This document shows positions 1-12,700 of a stretch of 64,000 bases of DNA, in pieces. The notes under the pieces were generated by a model. The model made no database searches. It worked only from the letters and a program-made list of their open reading frames with translations, and was not told the origin of the DNA. A program made the translations under genes and the position numbers. The stretch covers positions 999,730 through 1,063,729 of the forward strand of contig CAIIXF020000007.1 in the NCBI GenBank assembly GCA_903813345.2. The letters run 5' to 3'. Position 1 is the stretch's first letter, and each line of letters starts with the position of its first letter. Source of the stretch: Owenia fusiformis (taxonomy: Eukaryota > Annelida > Polychaeta > Sabellida > Oweniidae).

Positions 1-477
1 GGGTTGCGATTTGAGAAATTCTAATTCGAACTTTGTCAATTTAACATGTATCTCAATGGTACAAAAAGTAAGGAGAGTTCTACCAATTCAATATCACACC
101 AAGGAGTGTCCGAGTCTCATTCTGATATTCATCGCATCTCTCTGTTTCCCTAGAAACATTGCTGAGAAAAAATGGCATCTCATGGTTTATCATGATGTCA
201 GTGTCACCCATTCGTTGTATCTGCGGAATCAGTGTGTGAAATGAGAAGTTACATAATTTGAAAATGGATTGATATGTAGTTAGCAAGTAGACATGGAGCA
301 TTTCAAATACCAGCAAATGGAGCCATTTATTAGTGTTTATTCACAATTATGTTCCGTTTTAATATTTTATAGAACGCATTGTTTTATAGAACGCATTATT
401 ACTCCATAAATCAAGAGCTTTGTATTTTTTATTAAAGAGCAGGTAAAACATAAAAGCGCCATAATGTTTTTCCAATA
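1..477. other. intergenic, nothing recognised
   Basis: AT-rich sequence with only short random open frames. I see no domain, repeat or RNA signal that I can support. Confidence 0.5.
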
Positions 478-812
478 AAAAACTTTAAAACGGCAACTCC
501 ACGGAGTAGCAAATCCCAAAGAAAAAATTCATATTCATTAATATGTATTTCCACAATATAATACTCTTGTTTTAAGCAAAAGTGAAAAACTTAGATTTTC
601 GCGAAAAATATCAGCAATTTTCAAACCGGCGTCCATCTTCAAAAATGTATTTTTGCATATAACTATTCACCATTTTTTTTCTTTTTACTAAAAATGAAGA
701 ATATCCGTCCACTATTGTTCGAATTATTTCGCGGGCAGATGGACGGGCAGGCTGACGGGTGGACGGATGGTTTCACTATATCCCTATTGAATGAACTTAT
801 CTTGTTGGGATA
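478..812 (-). mobile_element. Helitron2/HINE-like element, internally deleted copy
   Basis: Read on the minus strand, it begins with ATCCCAACAAGATAAG, has a GGACGG-rich stretch (degenerate CCGT repeat), and ends with GGGATTTGCT followed by the small hairpin ACTCCGTGGAGT. The same order of marks is present in the copies at 4527-5777, 29960-31040 and 62390-63432. The terminal CTAG seen in the other copies is lost. Assignment to a Helitron2-type non-autonomous family is inference from the end structure. Confidence 0.5.
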
Positions 813-1819
813 ATAATACTACCACGTAAATCCTAGATCTGTGATAATGTTGACAGTCATTAATACTGATCTATAGAGTAATGTGAAACTAATTATGAAA
901 AGGATTCTTCCAATGAACAAAATCACTGCTGATAGCCATTATAACTCAAAATGTAATACTAAACATTTTTACCATCCACAGTACTCTAACTGAACAAAGT
1001 CGCAATAAATTAAGTTTAAGTTGCTGCTATGTATGATATGTAATGTCATAAACGACCCAAAAAATGATTCCGTAAAACCTCTTTTCGTCACCAATGTTCA
1101 ATATTCCTAAGTATGAAACAAAGTTATCAAATACATTTACGGCTGAAATCGTCCGCTCTCTCCCCAGGTACGTAGTGATAGATTATATTGATATGCGAAC
1201 ATTGATTTTATGAATCCTTCCAGAAAGACAGGCGTCTTTCCATGTTTCTGTTCTTGCTTCATTAGTTCTTAGGACTGGGGTTACCACAAACAATTGAGAA
1301 AAATGACAATGCAATTATTCTTAACCCGTTAAGATGAGATAGATCAAATATTATTCCTACTTTCATCCATAATTTAGTGAAACATCTAATACTCATTTGA
1401 CCTTTCAGAATAACATGATCTAAGAATATGTAATAAGACACTATTCTTGATTTACTAAGTGCGTTATTTTATCTGATGGATATATCAGAGCCAACCTATG
1501 CTGCCAGCAATATCCCATACTCCAGTTTAAGCCATGTATCACTTTATCATGACGTAATACACTTTCTTTTCTATTGCCAGGGAAAATGATTGTTTACTGC
1601 AAATTGCATGTCAGGGTAAAAAGTAAATCTTTTTAAAAGCCACTGATTTTGACCATCTGTTGCCTTGGATAAGGTATTGGATAATTGGCTGACTAGTTGA
1701 GGAAGTCATGATAGTTATTCTCCCATTGTCAATTAGCAAAAGCGGTGACAGTGGAATAGCCATTTATCATAAGGTGTTTATGGTAAGCCCAGAGGCAGTA
1801 TGTCATACAAAACTGGAAG
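813..1819. other. intergenic; one inverted similarity
   Basis: No gene seen. The segment around 1560-1615 (ATTGCC..., TTTACTGCAAATT) resembles the reverse complement of 7950-8012, an old dispersed or inverted duplication. Confidence 0.35.
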
Positions 1820-2080
1820 ATGCTAAGTGTGCACATTTAAAAAAAATCTGACAACAAAGGTACGCAGAGGAAAAACTAGCAAACTTCCAAAATACAAGAA
1901 ACGTTTAAGAGTGTAATTGAGTGTTATGAAAACAAGCCTAAGTAGCCCAAAATACGATCTAACGCAAAGCATAAACGCAACATAAACGCCAACCATCCAT
2001 CCATCAAAATGGAAATCCAAAGCCAGAAAAATCATGAGACATTTCACAATCACCAATGGCACATTCCAGGTGTTTTCCTG
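1820..2080. repeat. dispersed intronic/intergenic segment family, copy 1
   Basis: Contains the word order seen again near 5930-6240, 18100-18330, 20165-20285 and 31780-32000: GATCTAACG..., then AAGACC/AAAGCC, then CATGAGACATTTCA. Divergent and without coding potential. The origin (old transposon or local duplication) is unresolved. Confidence 0.35.
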
Positions 2081-3676
2081 TTATATCATGCTAATTTAAT
2101 ATCTAAATGATATAAAAATGAGCCCTAATACAATGCACCACTGATTATTACAGAGAAATCAGTCAACAAAATCACGCATCCGTAGAAATCTTCATTAATG
2201 GTTCCCTCTATTCTCCATATTCAGTGTATCTTTGACATGTTACTATAGTCCATGGTATAGGAATATGAGGAATCCGTAGCACACTATAGTGCAGTAATAT
2301 TTGAACCAATACCTAAGGGGACGATTTGTCCGGCTCATGGGTCCAAATATGTCTGTCATCATTAGGGGTCAAACATTTTCATTCTCATTTCTTGGCATTG
2401 TACAGCACACGAACCGTAAATCTAAACATATATACAACGACTTGTATTATACTTATATATTAATGTATTAACATAAGTGGGATTTTAGTTTTAATATGAG
2501 TCACTTTGATTTAACCGGAAGTAATGTCTATTTAAAAAGCAGAGTTTTTTATTACAGGTCATAGAAATTTCATGTCATGAACTATTATGTCAGTTGCAAA
2601 TTACAGTATTACGTCGGGAACATAGGCTGACATGGTAATTCAATTATTTGAACTGACAAGTACAAACTGACTCTAATTGAGCACGCTAGTACAGTGTAGT
2701 ATCATATATGATTAAACATCAAGCTTATTCTTCCACAACTTGTATTTGTGTTGCTATTCTCGCTTCAGACTTTTTCATATTAAAATTTAAACAGTTATTA
2801 TCACAACATATCAAATGCCAACACAAATGTATAGAAAGAACGCACGTCAGTGCAAGACTGTCTGGTACCCCTCCATCTATTTTTATTCAATTCAATTTCA
2901 TGTTTTTTTATTTATTTTGCAATGTTCATCATATCAATGTAGAATGGGTAAACAAGTGACAGTTGATTATACTTTTACAAGTCATAGCTTTAAAACAGGA
3001 TGAGATCGAGCAATTGAAGAACTACATATTCATTAAGACATGTGCAGAATAAACTGATTTTTCCATACTTCATCCATTTTAACAGAGACCTATTAATAAA
3101 TTAGTTAACGGTTGAGATTATTACTCTCATTCATCATCATTCTCCGAAGAAAAATGCTACAAATTGATTCATCTTTACAATAACAAAATTAAATACATTC
3201 TTGCATCTATGTTTGCATTTTGAAGATATTTATTAGATACATTCATTGGATCCCACAACACAGTGTTTAAATCCCTTTTCTATTTGGGACAATATATTCT
3301 ATTATTTTGCTTTAAATTATCGGATTCCAAATTATTTTGATCATACTGCCTTTTTATAAGAACACTGCAGTGATGTGGCCCAGATCAATAACATAGTAAC
3401 GAGGCATTGATCAGACTTCATATAAAGTAGGTTATAACACATTACTCTCATTATTATAAGCTTAAAATTCCCACAAAGTTAATGTTAAAATCGTGTGTAA
3501 TCGTGTATAATTTAAAACAAGTGTTTTTAGACAAGAATGAATTAATATTTAGGAAATGCAAGGAAAGTGCCGAAAACACTTCCATTTAATTTCAAGCGAG
3601 AACGCAAATACTAGAATCGAATCAGTAAAGGGGGTCCCAGTAAATTACTTCTGTGATTTCTAAGCCTGGGAAACAG
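2081..3676. other. upstream flank of the Ly6-type gene, nothing recognised
   Basis: AT-rich, short open frames only. No element end or domain seen. Confidence 0.4.
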
Positions 3677-3688
3677 TATATATAAAGG
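3677..3688 (+). promoter_or_regulatory. TATA box of the Ly6-type gene
   Basis: TATATATAAAGG followed by a GC-richer stretch. Transcription would start about 30 bp downstream (near 3707-3712). The sequence CTGAGGTAATTC at about 3718 could be a 5' splice site, giving a short non-coding first exon. A matching acceptor (GTGTAG or GTGTAGCAG) lies just before the start codon near 4240-4246. The TATA match is seen directly; its use is inference. Confidence 0.45.
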
Positions 3689-4261
3689 CAGCAGTTGGAA
3701 CATTTCGTTACATCGCCTGAGGTAATTCTTCGTGATTAGCATCTCATAGCGTTCCTTACTACCAGAACTGGATCAATTCAAAGACAACAAAAAGCAGTAC
3801 TAGTGCATACCTAACCTAGCCACTAGCTGAATTACGTGTAGAACTATGCAATTTCTTTTAAAATAATCACTCAGCAAATAAGTTAATAATAGGAAAACTC
3901 AATTTATCAGTGACAAGGGAGTTACTGTGAAGAAATATTAGCTAACCATCAGTATCTGTAGTTAGCTGGATACGCTCGGATATCATAACACTGGAAATGA
4001 AAACATCTTATTTGTAAAGCTGTTACCGTTGCGAATAATGCTTCGACGGACTTTTTTCATTTAAGATTCATAGCAAGAATATATCAATGTGTTAAATATT
4101 AGAAAAATTAGTTTGGATAGAACCTAAAGTTTAAGATATAATCACTATTATTATCGATGAGCTAAATATTAATTAAATGACTACTAATTGATTGAACGGG
4201 ATAAGTCTTGATTTGAGATTTTAAATTGACTGTGAATGTGTAGCAGACACCTCAAAGGATA

Positions 4262-4316
4262 ATGGAAGGTGATGTCAGAGTCTGGATATTCCTTGGAGTA
4301 TTTCTCACATTAAAAG
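4262..4316 (+). CDS. Ly6/uPAR-type three-finger protein, exon 1 (signal peptide)
   Basis: Eighteen codons plus one base from ATG, encoding MEGDVRVWIFLGVFLTLK. This is a charged start and a hydrophobic core, as in a signal peptide. The exon ends in phase 1 at AAAAG/GTAATA. Joined to exon 2 (25035) it makes Gly-Thr-Cys-Leu-Gly just before the first LQCWQC of the mature domain, so cleavage is likely at Gly/Leu. The complete three-exon product is 153 residues: about 24 of signal, about 100 of three-finger domain, then a C-terminal hydrophobic stretch. Ly6/uPAR proteins are secreted or GPI-anchored and act through protein-protein contacts; the ligand cannot be inferred here. The exon is short, and the call rests on its phase, donor site and position below the TATA box. 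Confidence 0.7.
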
Positions 4317-4568
4317 GTAATATTACATTTTGTATTTATACTAAGACTACGTACACACAGCCTGCAGTTCATCATCTGTCCACAATAATTGAGAAAAATT
4401 GGCCAGAATTTTAATTGACTGATGCAGCAGATGATAGTCCTGAATTAGAACGTTATTATATTGAATTTCCTCATAACAATTCCCTCAGTGCTTTGCCCTA
4501 TTTTAAGTGATGATCATCAATAATTATCCCAACGAACGAAGTTCGGTAGGGATAAAGTGAAGCCCTCC

Positions 4569-4629
4569 GTCCGTCCGTCCGTCCGTCCGTCCGTCCGTCC
4601 GTCCGTCCGTCCGTCCGTCTGTCCGTCCG
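4569..4629 (+). repeat. (CCGT)n microsatellite
   Basis: About 14 uninterrupted CCGT units inside the 5' part of the Helitron-like element. Shorter or mutated CCGT runs mark the same place in the other copies, so the microsatellite is part of the element. Confidence 0.9.
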
Positions 4630-4714
4630 GAAGATAACTCAAATATTAGTTTACGGATTTTCTTCATATTTGGTGGAAAGATGTATATTGATGAATAGTT
4701 TTACGCAAAAAAAA

Positions 4715-5640
4715 ATTTTTTCAAGATGGCCGCCGCTTTAAAAATGACGGGACTTTTTCGCAAAAATCATAAATTTTTCATTCTAAACCAAATTAATTAA
4801 TATTATTGTTTGAAATTTTGGTAGTATATTCGCAACATCTATCTATTTCACATATATTCCGTGTTTTTCATCCTGACCCCCAGGGGCCGTGTATGGGGGG
4901 TCAGGAAAACAGAAATTTTCGCTAATTTTTATATCTTTCTGAAGTATAGCTTTATTATACTCAAATGAAAGGCAATTAAGAGTAGATTGCAAATATTGTA
5001 TCTTTTTTCTGATTCGAGCCTCGTAAAATTCAAAATGGCCGTCTAATGTACGATTTCGCAATAATTTTTCGATCCCTTCAAAGTATGGCTATATAATACT
5101 CAAATTGAAGGAATTTTGGAGTAGATCACAATTATGGTAATATTTTTCAGATTTGTACCTCAGAAAATTCAAAATGGATTTTTTCAAGATGGCCGCCGCT
5201 TTAAAAATGGCGGGACTTTTTCGCAAAAATCATAAATTTTTCATTCTAAACCAAAGTAATTAATATTAATGTTTGAAATTTAGGTAGTATATTCGCAACA
5301 TCTATCTATTCCACATATATTCAGTGTTTTTCATCCTGACCCCCAGGGGCCGTGTATGGGGGGTCAGGAAAACAGAATTTTTCGCTAATTTTTAGATCTT
5401 TCTGAAGTAAAGCTTTATTATACTCAAATCAAAGGCAATTAAGAGTAGATTGCAAATATTGTATCTTTTTTCTGATTCGAGCCTCGTAAAATTCAAAATG
5501 GCCGTCTAATGTACGATTTCGCAATAATTTTTCGATCCCTTCAACGTATGGCTATATGATACTCAAATTGAAGGAATTTTGGAGTAGATCACAATTATGG
5601 TATTATTTTTTAGATTTGTACCTCAGAAAATTCAAAATGG
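4715..5640 (+). repeat. two-unit tandem repeat, 463 bp period
   Basis: TCAAGATGGCCGCCGC recurs at 4721 and 5184, and the sequence after it agrees closely for the whole unit, including the stretch CCCCAGGGGCCGTGTATGGG at 4879 and 5341. It is the interior of the Helitron-like element. Confidence 0.85.
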
Positions 5641-5929
5641 CTGCTTTGCAGGAATTCGCAATTCTAAAATCTAAATTTTTCAATTTTAACCAAAGTAATG
5701 AGTATAATTGATTGGAATTCGGTAATTGATATTTTGTTCGTTGGGATTTGCTACTCCGCGGAGTTGCCATCATCTAGTTTCTATTTATTGCAAAAACTCA
5801 ATTATATTGAACTTAAGGCCATTAGGTTAAAAGCAAAGAACCATAAAATATTCACGATCTCTTCTGATTTCTTTATTGATGAACAATCTGTACATCTTAC
5901 AATCTCGCAGATTGTGTCCATGTTGAGGT

Positions 5930-6240
5930 GACATGAATACTTTTTCCACGTGGCACATCTTATCACATTTTATAAGCACAAGTGCCAAAGGGAAAGGACC
6001 AAAAGTTGTCATAGAACTTAGCAAGAAAAAAAGAAAACTCTAAGTGCATACCAGTCAAGAAAAACAAACCCCATATATCCCAAAACCATGATCTAACGTG
6101 AAAAGAAACAATGTCTAATACCCCCTTTCCCCCCACCATTCAAGAACCGATATTACAATCCAAGACCAGAACACCAAGGGACATTTCATTCATACTGAAG
6201 TCATTACAATACATGTTGAAGAAAAAATTAGAAATTGATA
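5930..6240. repeat. dispersed segment family, copy 2
   Basis: GATCTAACGTGAAAAGAAAC followed by AATGTCTAA is nearly the same as at 18197. The tail GGGACATTTCATTCATACTG with TTACAATACATG resembles 20205-20245. Non-coding, inside intron 1 of the Ly6-type gene. Confidence 0.45.
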
Positions 6241-8243
6241 GCCATCATTTATATCGCATAGAATATAAAACATATTTATTATAATTGATATAAATCTTCT
6301 TACATGTTAAAGCAACCTTTCCTTTTTTAGTTATAATTTTAGAATATTTTCGGCTCATCATCACCAAATGTCACATTGTTTACATTTGTGTGTTCATTTT
6401 TCATAAGTGTTGAAATATTTATACTTTGCACTTTGAATCTCGAATTCACCATTTCATACTATATCACATATCCTTTTTAAAATAGATAGATATCACATAG
6501 CATACATGGTGACTTGAACCTGCGCATGCATGGCACTAATCGTTAAGCCATTCTAACATACACAGGTGACTGATATGATACTGACCGAGTCCCAAAATGG
6601 GTTTCTATATAGTGGACACAATTATATTTTCCACTTCACCATTTGATAAGATGTGAGATAATATATGTAGGGTAATAGGAAACGGTAAAGAATACATTTA
6701 GAAGGTACATATTACTTGCAATTCTGTAGTTCATATATCATAAATATTGCGCTATTGATCAAATTCTAATATTTAATGTTTTTCATCCGGACACGAGATA
6801 ATAACTCATCTTTCAATGAAATGCTCGATTTTGCATAATGAATCTTTCCTTGTGAAAATAAATCACGGTTGCAAATCAGATAAATAGTTCATTAATCACA
6901 TTTTCTTCCGTTAATTTTTCTTCATCTGTTGACACAAAGCACTGTCATATTTAAGCATAAGTATGTCGGGTTGTTGATGTTACAAGAAAATATTGTGTGT
7001 CGTGTCTTTTTAAAACAACCAATGCTATACAGAGTGACTCGAACCTTCAAAATATTCGGCAATTTTCCATTGGACACTAAATAATATACATACAAATAAA
7101 ATAGATTTAATTAGTGTTCATGAAATATGGAGCACCCAGCTTCAAAATCTAGTCACGAAGTGTATTATATCAAAAGGTAATATGTTATATGAATGAACCA
7201 TTTCCAACAAATAATTATTTGCTTATGATACGGAATTCTAATCTGGTACATCTTTATGGTATATGTTGTTTTGATATACGATGGAGTTATATACGATGGC
7301 AGATGACTACGAGTATAAATGGAATAAGAGTGGTGTAAATTAATCTAAATGAAGTTAGTAACTAAGTATAAGTAATCGCATTGAATGAGTTTGATTGGAT
7401 AAAATGAAGTCATATTTTGGAATCGTATTACTTAAGGGCCATTAATATATATTGAGTCTTATTACTATATTAGTTACTATCGTACTCATGTTTAGATTGT
7501 AGTATTCCCCAATATCTGAGTGAATGATTGCTACATGGAATTATTCATATATAGCCATTTCACCCAGAATAGTTAACTTTTGTTTCAGTTTTAGAGATAC
7601 GTTTAGCTAAATCATTTTCGGATAATGGAATAACATAAGCCTTAATTGTGATGGCTAGGCATGACTAACATGGCAAGCAAACATCTCTATTAAAGCAGTT
7701 CAAGTTGTAGATCACTTTACTACCATAGAATCATACGATGAATACCTTATAATGTGAACACCTTATAATGTGAACACCTTATCTGCATAGCTTCATTCGA
7801 TTTAACATTAATGCAGCGCATTTTTTTATTTATTACCTGAGATGGAAATATAACCATCACGACCTTCACGAATAGGTAATATAATATCTAATACCATAAA
7901 CAAGGCAGCAGATGTGTAAAATCAATGGTTTTTATACAAATTTACACTTTAGAGTTGTCACGTAATTTGCAGTAAATAATCATCGCTCTCCGGCAATAAA
8001 GTAAGAAGGTGTGCGAGTAAATGATTCTAAAATGAATATTGATTGGCATTTGGTATGCGTAAGGACCACGGAAATGCGAGATAAGTTAGGGCATAAGGAT
8101 ACTGCAGTTTAAACTCTAGTAAGCATTGTTCAGTGAAATTATGAAATCCAAGAGACAAATCATCTTGATTCACAAGGTTTCAGTTTTTCAAACCATCTTG
8201 GAAGTCAAAGATGGGGACAAATAAGAATGTGATTATGTTATTA
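6241..8243. other. intron 1 sequence, nothing firm
   Basis: No exon or element end I can support. GTGAACACCTTATAAT is repeated in tandem at 7741-7785 and resembles the termini of the pogo-like family (8244, 45894, 59720). A tRNA-like B box (GGTTCAAGTC, minus strand, about 6510-6530) has no convincing tRNA fold. Confidence 0.35.
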
Positions 8244-8420
8244 CAGTTACACCTGTCTTAGTGAACACCTCTCTCAAGTGAACACCTGTCTCTAGTGGAC
8301 ACCCGTCCTCTGCACATACTCCACTGACTTCTGTACAAATTACCCTCTCTGTAGCGAACATTACTGAACGTTTTTTCTTGGCAAAAAATGTTCAATATAC
8401 ACGTTTATTGTAATTAGATT
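8244..8420 (+). mobile_element. pogo/Tigger-like element, left end only
   Basis: After a TA dinucleotide the sequence reads CAGTTACACCTGTCTTAGTG followed by several GTGAACACC motifs. This is close to the terminal repeats of 59720-60985 and 45894-46036. No right end was found nearby, so this is a solo or decayed terminus. Confidence 0.45.
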
Positions 8421-9750
8421 CGTTATACTATACTACCCTAAGATTGGTCGGCTATAAGTTTCATACTTCACTCTGCTGAGTATCTTAATTTTACAGTTTT
8501 GACATCTACGACTTTTAAAACAGTGAACACCTTAGAAAATAAGTAGCAACTACATACATACGTACCGTATAAACAAGGCAGGGGCAAATTCGGACCAGTT
8601 AGTAATTTTACTAATTTTGATTGGAAACACTAGATGAAAAAATATTTCTTATTTCAAAAGCATAGAAAAAATTCTCTTTTTGAAAGTCTTAGTCATTCTC
8701 TTGCAAAGGGTCATTATATCAATTTACGGTGAAAATAGTGATAGTAATGATCTGCGATCTGTCTAGTCTTAGTAGGTGGTTTATTCTACTAACAATGATC
8801 TTCAATGTAATTTGTCTCAATTGTACGTAGCTTTCCCAGACTAAACAGGATTTAATGTAGCGGAAATAGAAACATATGACGTCTGCCTTTCGGAGAGGAC
8901 TCATAAAATCAATGCCTCCCCATCATTAAAAATCGCGTCCTTCTATCAGATCTAGACTCCTAGTTGAAAAACAGAAAGATGATGAGTATCAGAATGATGC
9001 TTCTCCATCTAAATGACATATTGTCTACCTATAGAGAGGTGGTCCAGTTCTAGTTCAAAATGCTTGTATTTCAAAATTAAAAGGTATACTAAACAGATCT
9101 TACATAATTATGGTCTTCGAAAGAATCAAGTTATTTTTTACTTCCGTAAACATAGATTATCAACAATGTGTTTTATATAACATTATTTTAGGCATGGAGT
9201 TCCCAAAGGAAAATTGGGATAATGTTTTTCATTTCATGTAAGAATGTCTCAATTATGTACCAAAGAAGAATTTTTGGCTGATTTACCAAATGTACCCATT
9301 GTTATTATGGATCTAAATTGTGCTCATGTATACATGTATAATTCATGATATTGTAATTGTTTAATTAGCATAAGGCATATTGTAAGATTGTTTTAATTGT
9401 CAAACTATTCTTCAGTATTGGAGGCTAAATAAATATCCTTGATAAAATTGCACGATATCATAGTCCATAATACTCTTCGGTTCATATGATTATGTAGATA
9501 TACCGTTACCAAACAGATTTAACCAATTTACAGGTTAATGGTGTTGGGGATGAAAGTTGTCAGTTCGATTCAGGTCAAGTCAATTGAATCATTCTGTTTG
9601 TCATGGTTAATTACTCCATACGTGTTTTGGGCATTCAGAGTTATTACGGGCATTAGGGTATCATTTTAATGAATGTCTTCAGGCTTTCAATGCTATATAA
9701 GTCACTTTAGTCGTCATTCCGTTCAAAAATGTTTTTCCATTCGAGTTTGG
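8421..9750. other. intron 1 sequence, nothing recognised
   Basis: AT-rich. No exon, element end or RNA recognised between the pogo-like terminus and the satellite. Confidence 0.4.
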
Positions 9751-9751
9751 T

Positions 9752-12700
9752 CATCAGTGTAATTGCAATCACTATGACCATCAGCATTGTGATATTGTTC
9801 AACACTTTACAGTTTAATTGCACCGGTGTGTCAGTCTGATTGCTCATGCTGTTTCTGACTGTGATGTTACCATTGTAATTATCACTATGCCATCAGCATT
9901 GTGATATTGGTCAACACCTTTACAGTTTAATTGCACTGGTGTGTCAGTCTGATTGCTCATGCTGTTTCTGACTGTGATGTTACCATTGTAATTATCACCA
10001 TGCCATCAGCATTGTGATATTGGTCAACACTTTTACAGTTTAATTGCACCGGTGTGTCAGTCTGATTGCTCATGCTGTTTCTGACTGTGATGTTACCATT
10101 GTAATTATCACTATGCCATCAGCATTGTGATATTGGTCAACACTTTTACAGTTTAATTGCACCGGTGTGTCAGTCTGATTGCTCATGCTGTTTCTGACTG
10201 TGATGTTACCATTGTAATTATCACTATGCCATCAGCATTATGATATTGGTCAACACTTTACAGTTTAATTGCACCGGTGTGTCAGTCTGATTGCTCATGC
10301 TGTTTCTGACTGTGATGTTACCATTGTAATTATCACTATGCCATCAGCATTGTGATATTGGTCAACACTTTTACAGTTTAATTGCACTGGTGTGTCAGTC
10401 TGATTGCTCATGCTGTTTCTGACTGTGATGTTACCATTGTAATTATCACCATGCCATCAGCATTGTGATATTGGTCAACACTTTACAGTTTAATTGCACT
10501 GGTGTGTCAGTCTGATTGCTCGTGCTGTTTCTGACTGTGATGTTACCATTGTAATTATCACCATGCCATCAGCATTGTGATATTGGTAAACACTTTTGCA
10601 GTTTAATTGCACCGGTGTGTCAGTCTGATTGCTCATGCTGTTTCTGACTGTGATGTTACCATTGTAATTATCACTATGCCATCAGCATTGTGATATTGGT
10701 CAACACTTTTACAGTTTAATTGCACTGGTGTGTCAGTCTGATTGCTCATGCTGTTTCTGACTGTGATGTTACCATTGCAATTATCACTATGCCATCAGCA
10801 TTGTGATATTGGTCAACACTTTTACAGTTTAATTGCACCGGTGTGTCAGTCTGATTGCTCATGCTGTTTCTGACTGTGATGTTACCATTGTAATTATCAC
10901 TATGCCATCAACATTGTGATATTGGTCAACACTTTTACAGTTTAATTGCACCGGTGTGTCAGTCTGATTGCTCATGCTGTTTCTGACTGTGATGTTACCA
11001 TTGTAATTATCACCATGCCATCAGCATTGTGATATTGGTCAACACTTTACAGTTTAATTGCACCGGTGTGTCAGTCTGATTGCTCATGCTGTTTCTGACT
11101 GTGATGTTACCATTGTAATTATCACCATGCCATCAGCATTGTGATATTGGTCAACACTTTTACAGTTTAATTGCACCGGTGTGTCAGTCTGATTGCTCAT
11201 GCTGTTTCTGACTGTGATGTTACCATTGTAATTATCACTATGCCATCAGCATTGTGATATTGGTCAACACTTTTACAGTTTAATTGCACCGGTGTGTCAG
11301 TCTGATTGCTCATGCTGTTTCTGACTGTGATGTTACCATTGTAATTATCACTATGCCATCAGCATTGTGATATTGGTCAACACTTTTACAGTTTAATTGC
11401 ACCGGTGTGTCAGTCTGATTGCTCATGCTGTTTCTGACTGTGATGTTACCATTGCAATTATCACTATGCCATCAGCATTGTGATATTGGTCAACACTTTT
11501 ACAGTTTAATTGCACTGGTGTGTCAGTCTGATTGCTCGTGCTGTTTCTGACTGTGATGTTACCATTGTAATTATCACTATGACATCAGCATTGTGATATT
11601 GGTCAACACTTTACAGTTTAATTGCACCGGTGTGTCAGTCTGATTGCTCATGCTGTTTCTGACTGTGATGTTACCATTGTAATTATCACTATGCCATCAG
11701 CATTGTGATATTGGTCAACACTTTTACAGTTTAATTGCACCGGTGTGTCAGTCTGATTGCTCATGCTGTTTCTGACTGTGATGTTACCATTGTAATTATC
11801 ACTATGCCATCAGCATTGTGATATTGGTCAACACTTTACAGTTTAATTGCACCGGTGTGTCAGTCTGATTGCTCATGCTGTTTCTGACTGTGATGTTACC
11901 ATTGTAATTATCACTATGCCATCAGCATTGTGATATTGGTCAACACTTTACAGTTTAATTGCACCGGTGTGTCAGTCTGATTGCTCATGCTGTTTCTGAC
12001 TGTGATGTTACCATTGTAATTATCACTATGCCATCAGCATTATGATATTGGTCAACACTTTACAGTTTAATTGCACCGGTGTGTCAGTCTGATTGCTCAT
12101 GCTGTTTCTGACTGTGATGTTACCATTGTAATTATCACCATGCCATCAGCATTGTGATATTGGTCAACACTTTACAGTTTAATTGCACTGGTGTGTCAGT
12201 CTGATTGCTCATGCTGTTTCTGACTGTGATGTTACCATTGTAATTATCACCATGCCATCAGCATTGTGATATTGGTCAACACTTTTACAGTTTAATTGCA
12301 CCGGTGTGTCAGTCTGATTGCTCATGCTGTTTCTGACTGTGATGTTACCATTGTAATTATCACTATGCCATCAGCATTGTGATATTGGTCAACACCTTTA
12401 CAGTTTAATTGCACTGGTGTGTCAGTCTGATTGCTCGTGCTGTTTCTGACTGTGATGTTATCATTGTAATTATCACTATGTCATCAGCATTGTGATATTG
12501 GTCAACACTTTACAGTTTAATTGCACTGGTGTGTCAGTCTGATTGCTCATGCTGTTTCTGACTGTGATGTTACCATTGTAATTATCACTATGCCATCAGC
12601 TTTGTGATATTGGTCAACACTTTTACAGTTTAATTGCACTGGTGTGTCAGTCTGATTGCTCATGCTGTTTCTGACTGTGATGTTACCATTGTAATTATCA

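Larger units (their letters stand above)
4527..5777 (+). mobile_element. Helitron2/HINE-like non-autonomous element, longest copy
   Basis: Starts ATCCCAACGAACGAAGTTCGG with a (CCGT)n run 40 bp in. Near the 3' end it carries the inverted copy GTTCGTTGGGAT, then a perfect 12-bp hairpin ACTCCGCGGAGT, nine bases, and CTAG before T. Asymmetric inverted repeats plus a 3' hairpin and CTAG are typical of Helitron2/Helentron-derived elements; that family assignment is inference. No protein coding. The interior is a two-unit tandem repeat rich in AAGATGGCCGCC-like words. It lies 210 bp into intron 1 of the Ly6-type gene. Confidence 0.6.
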
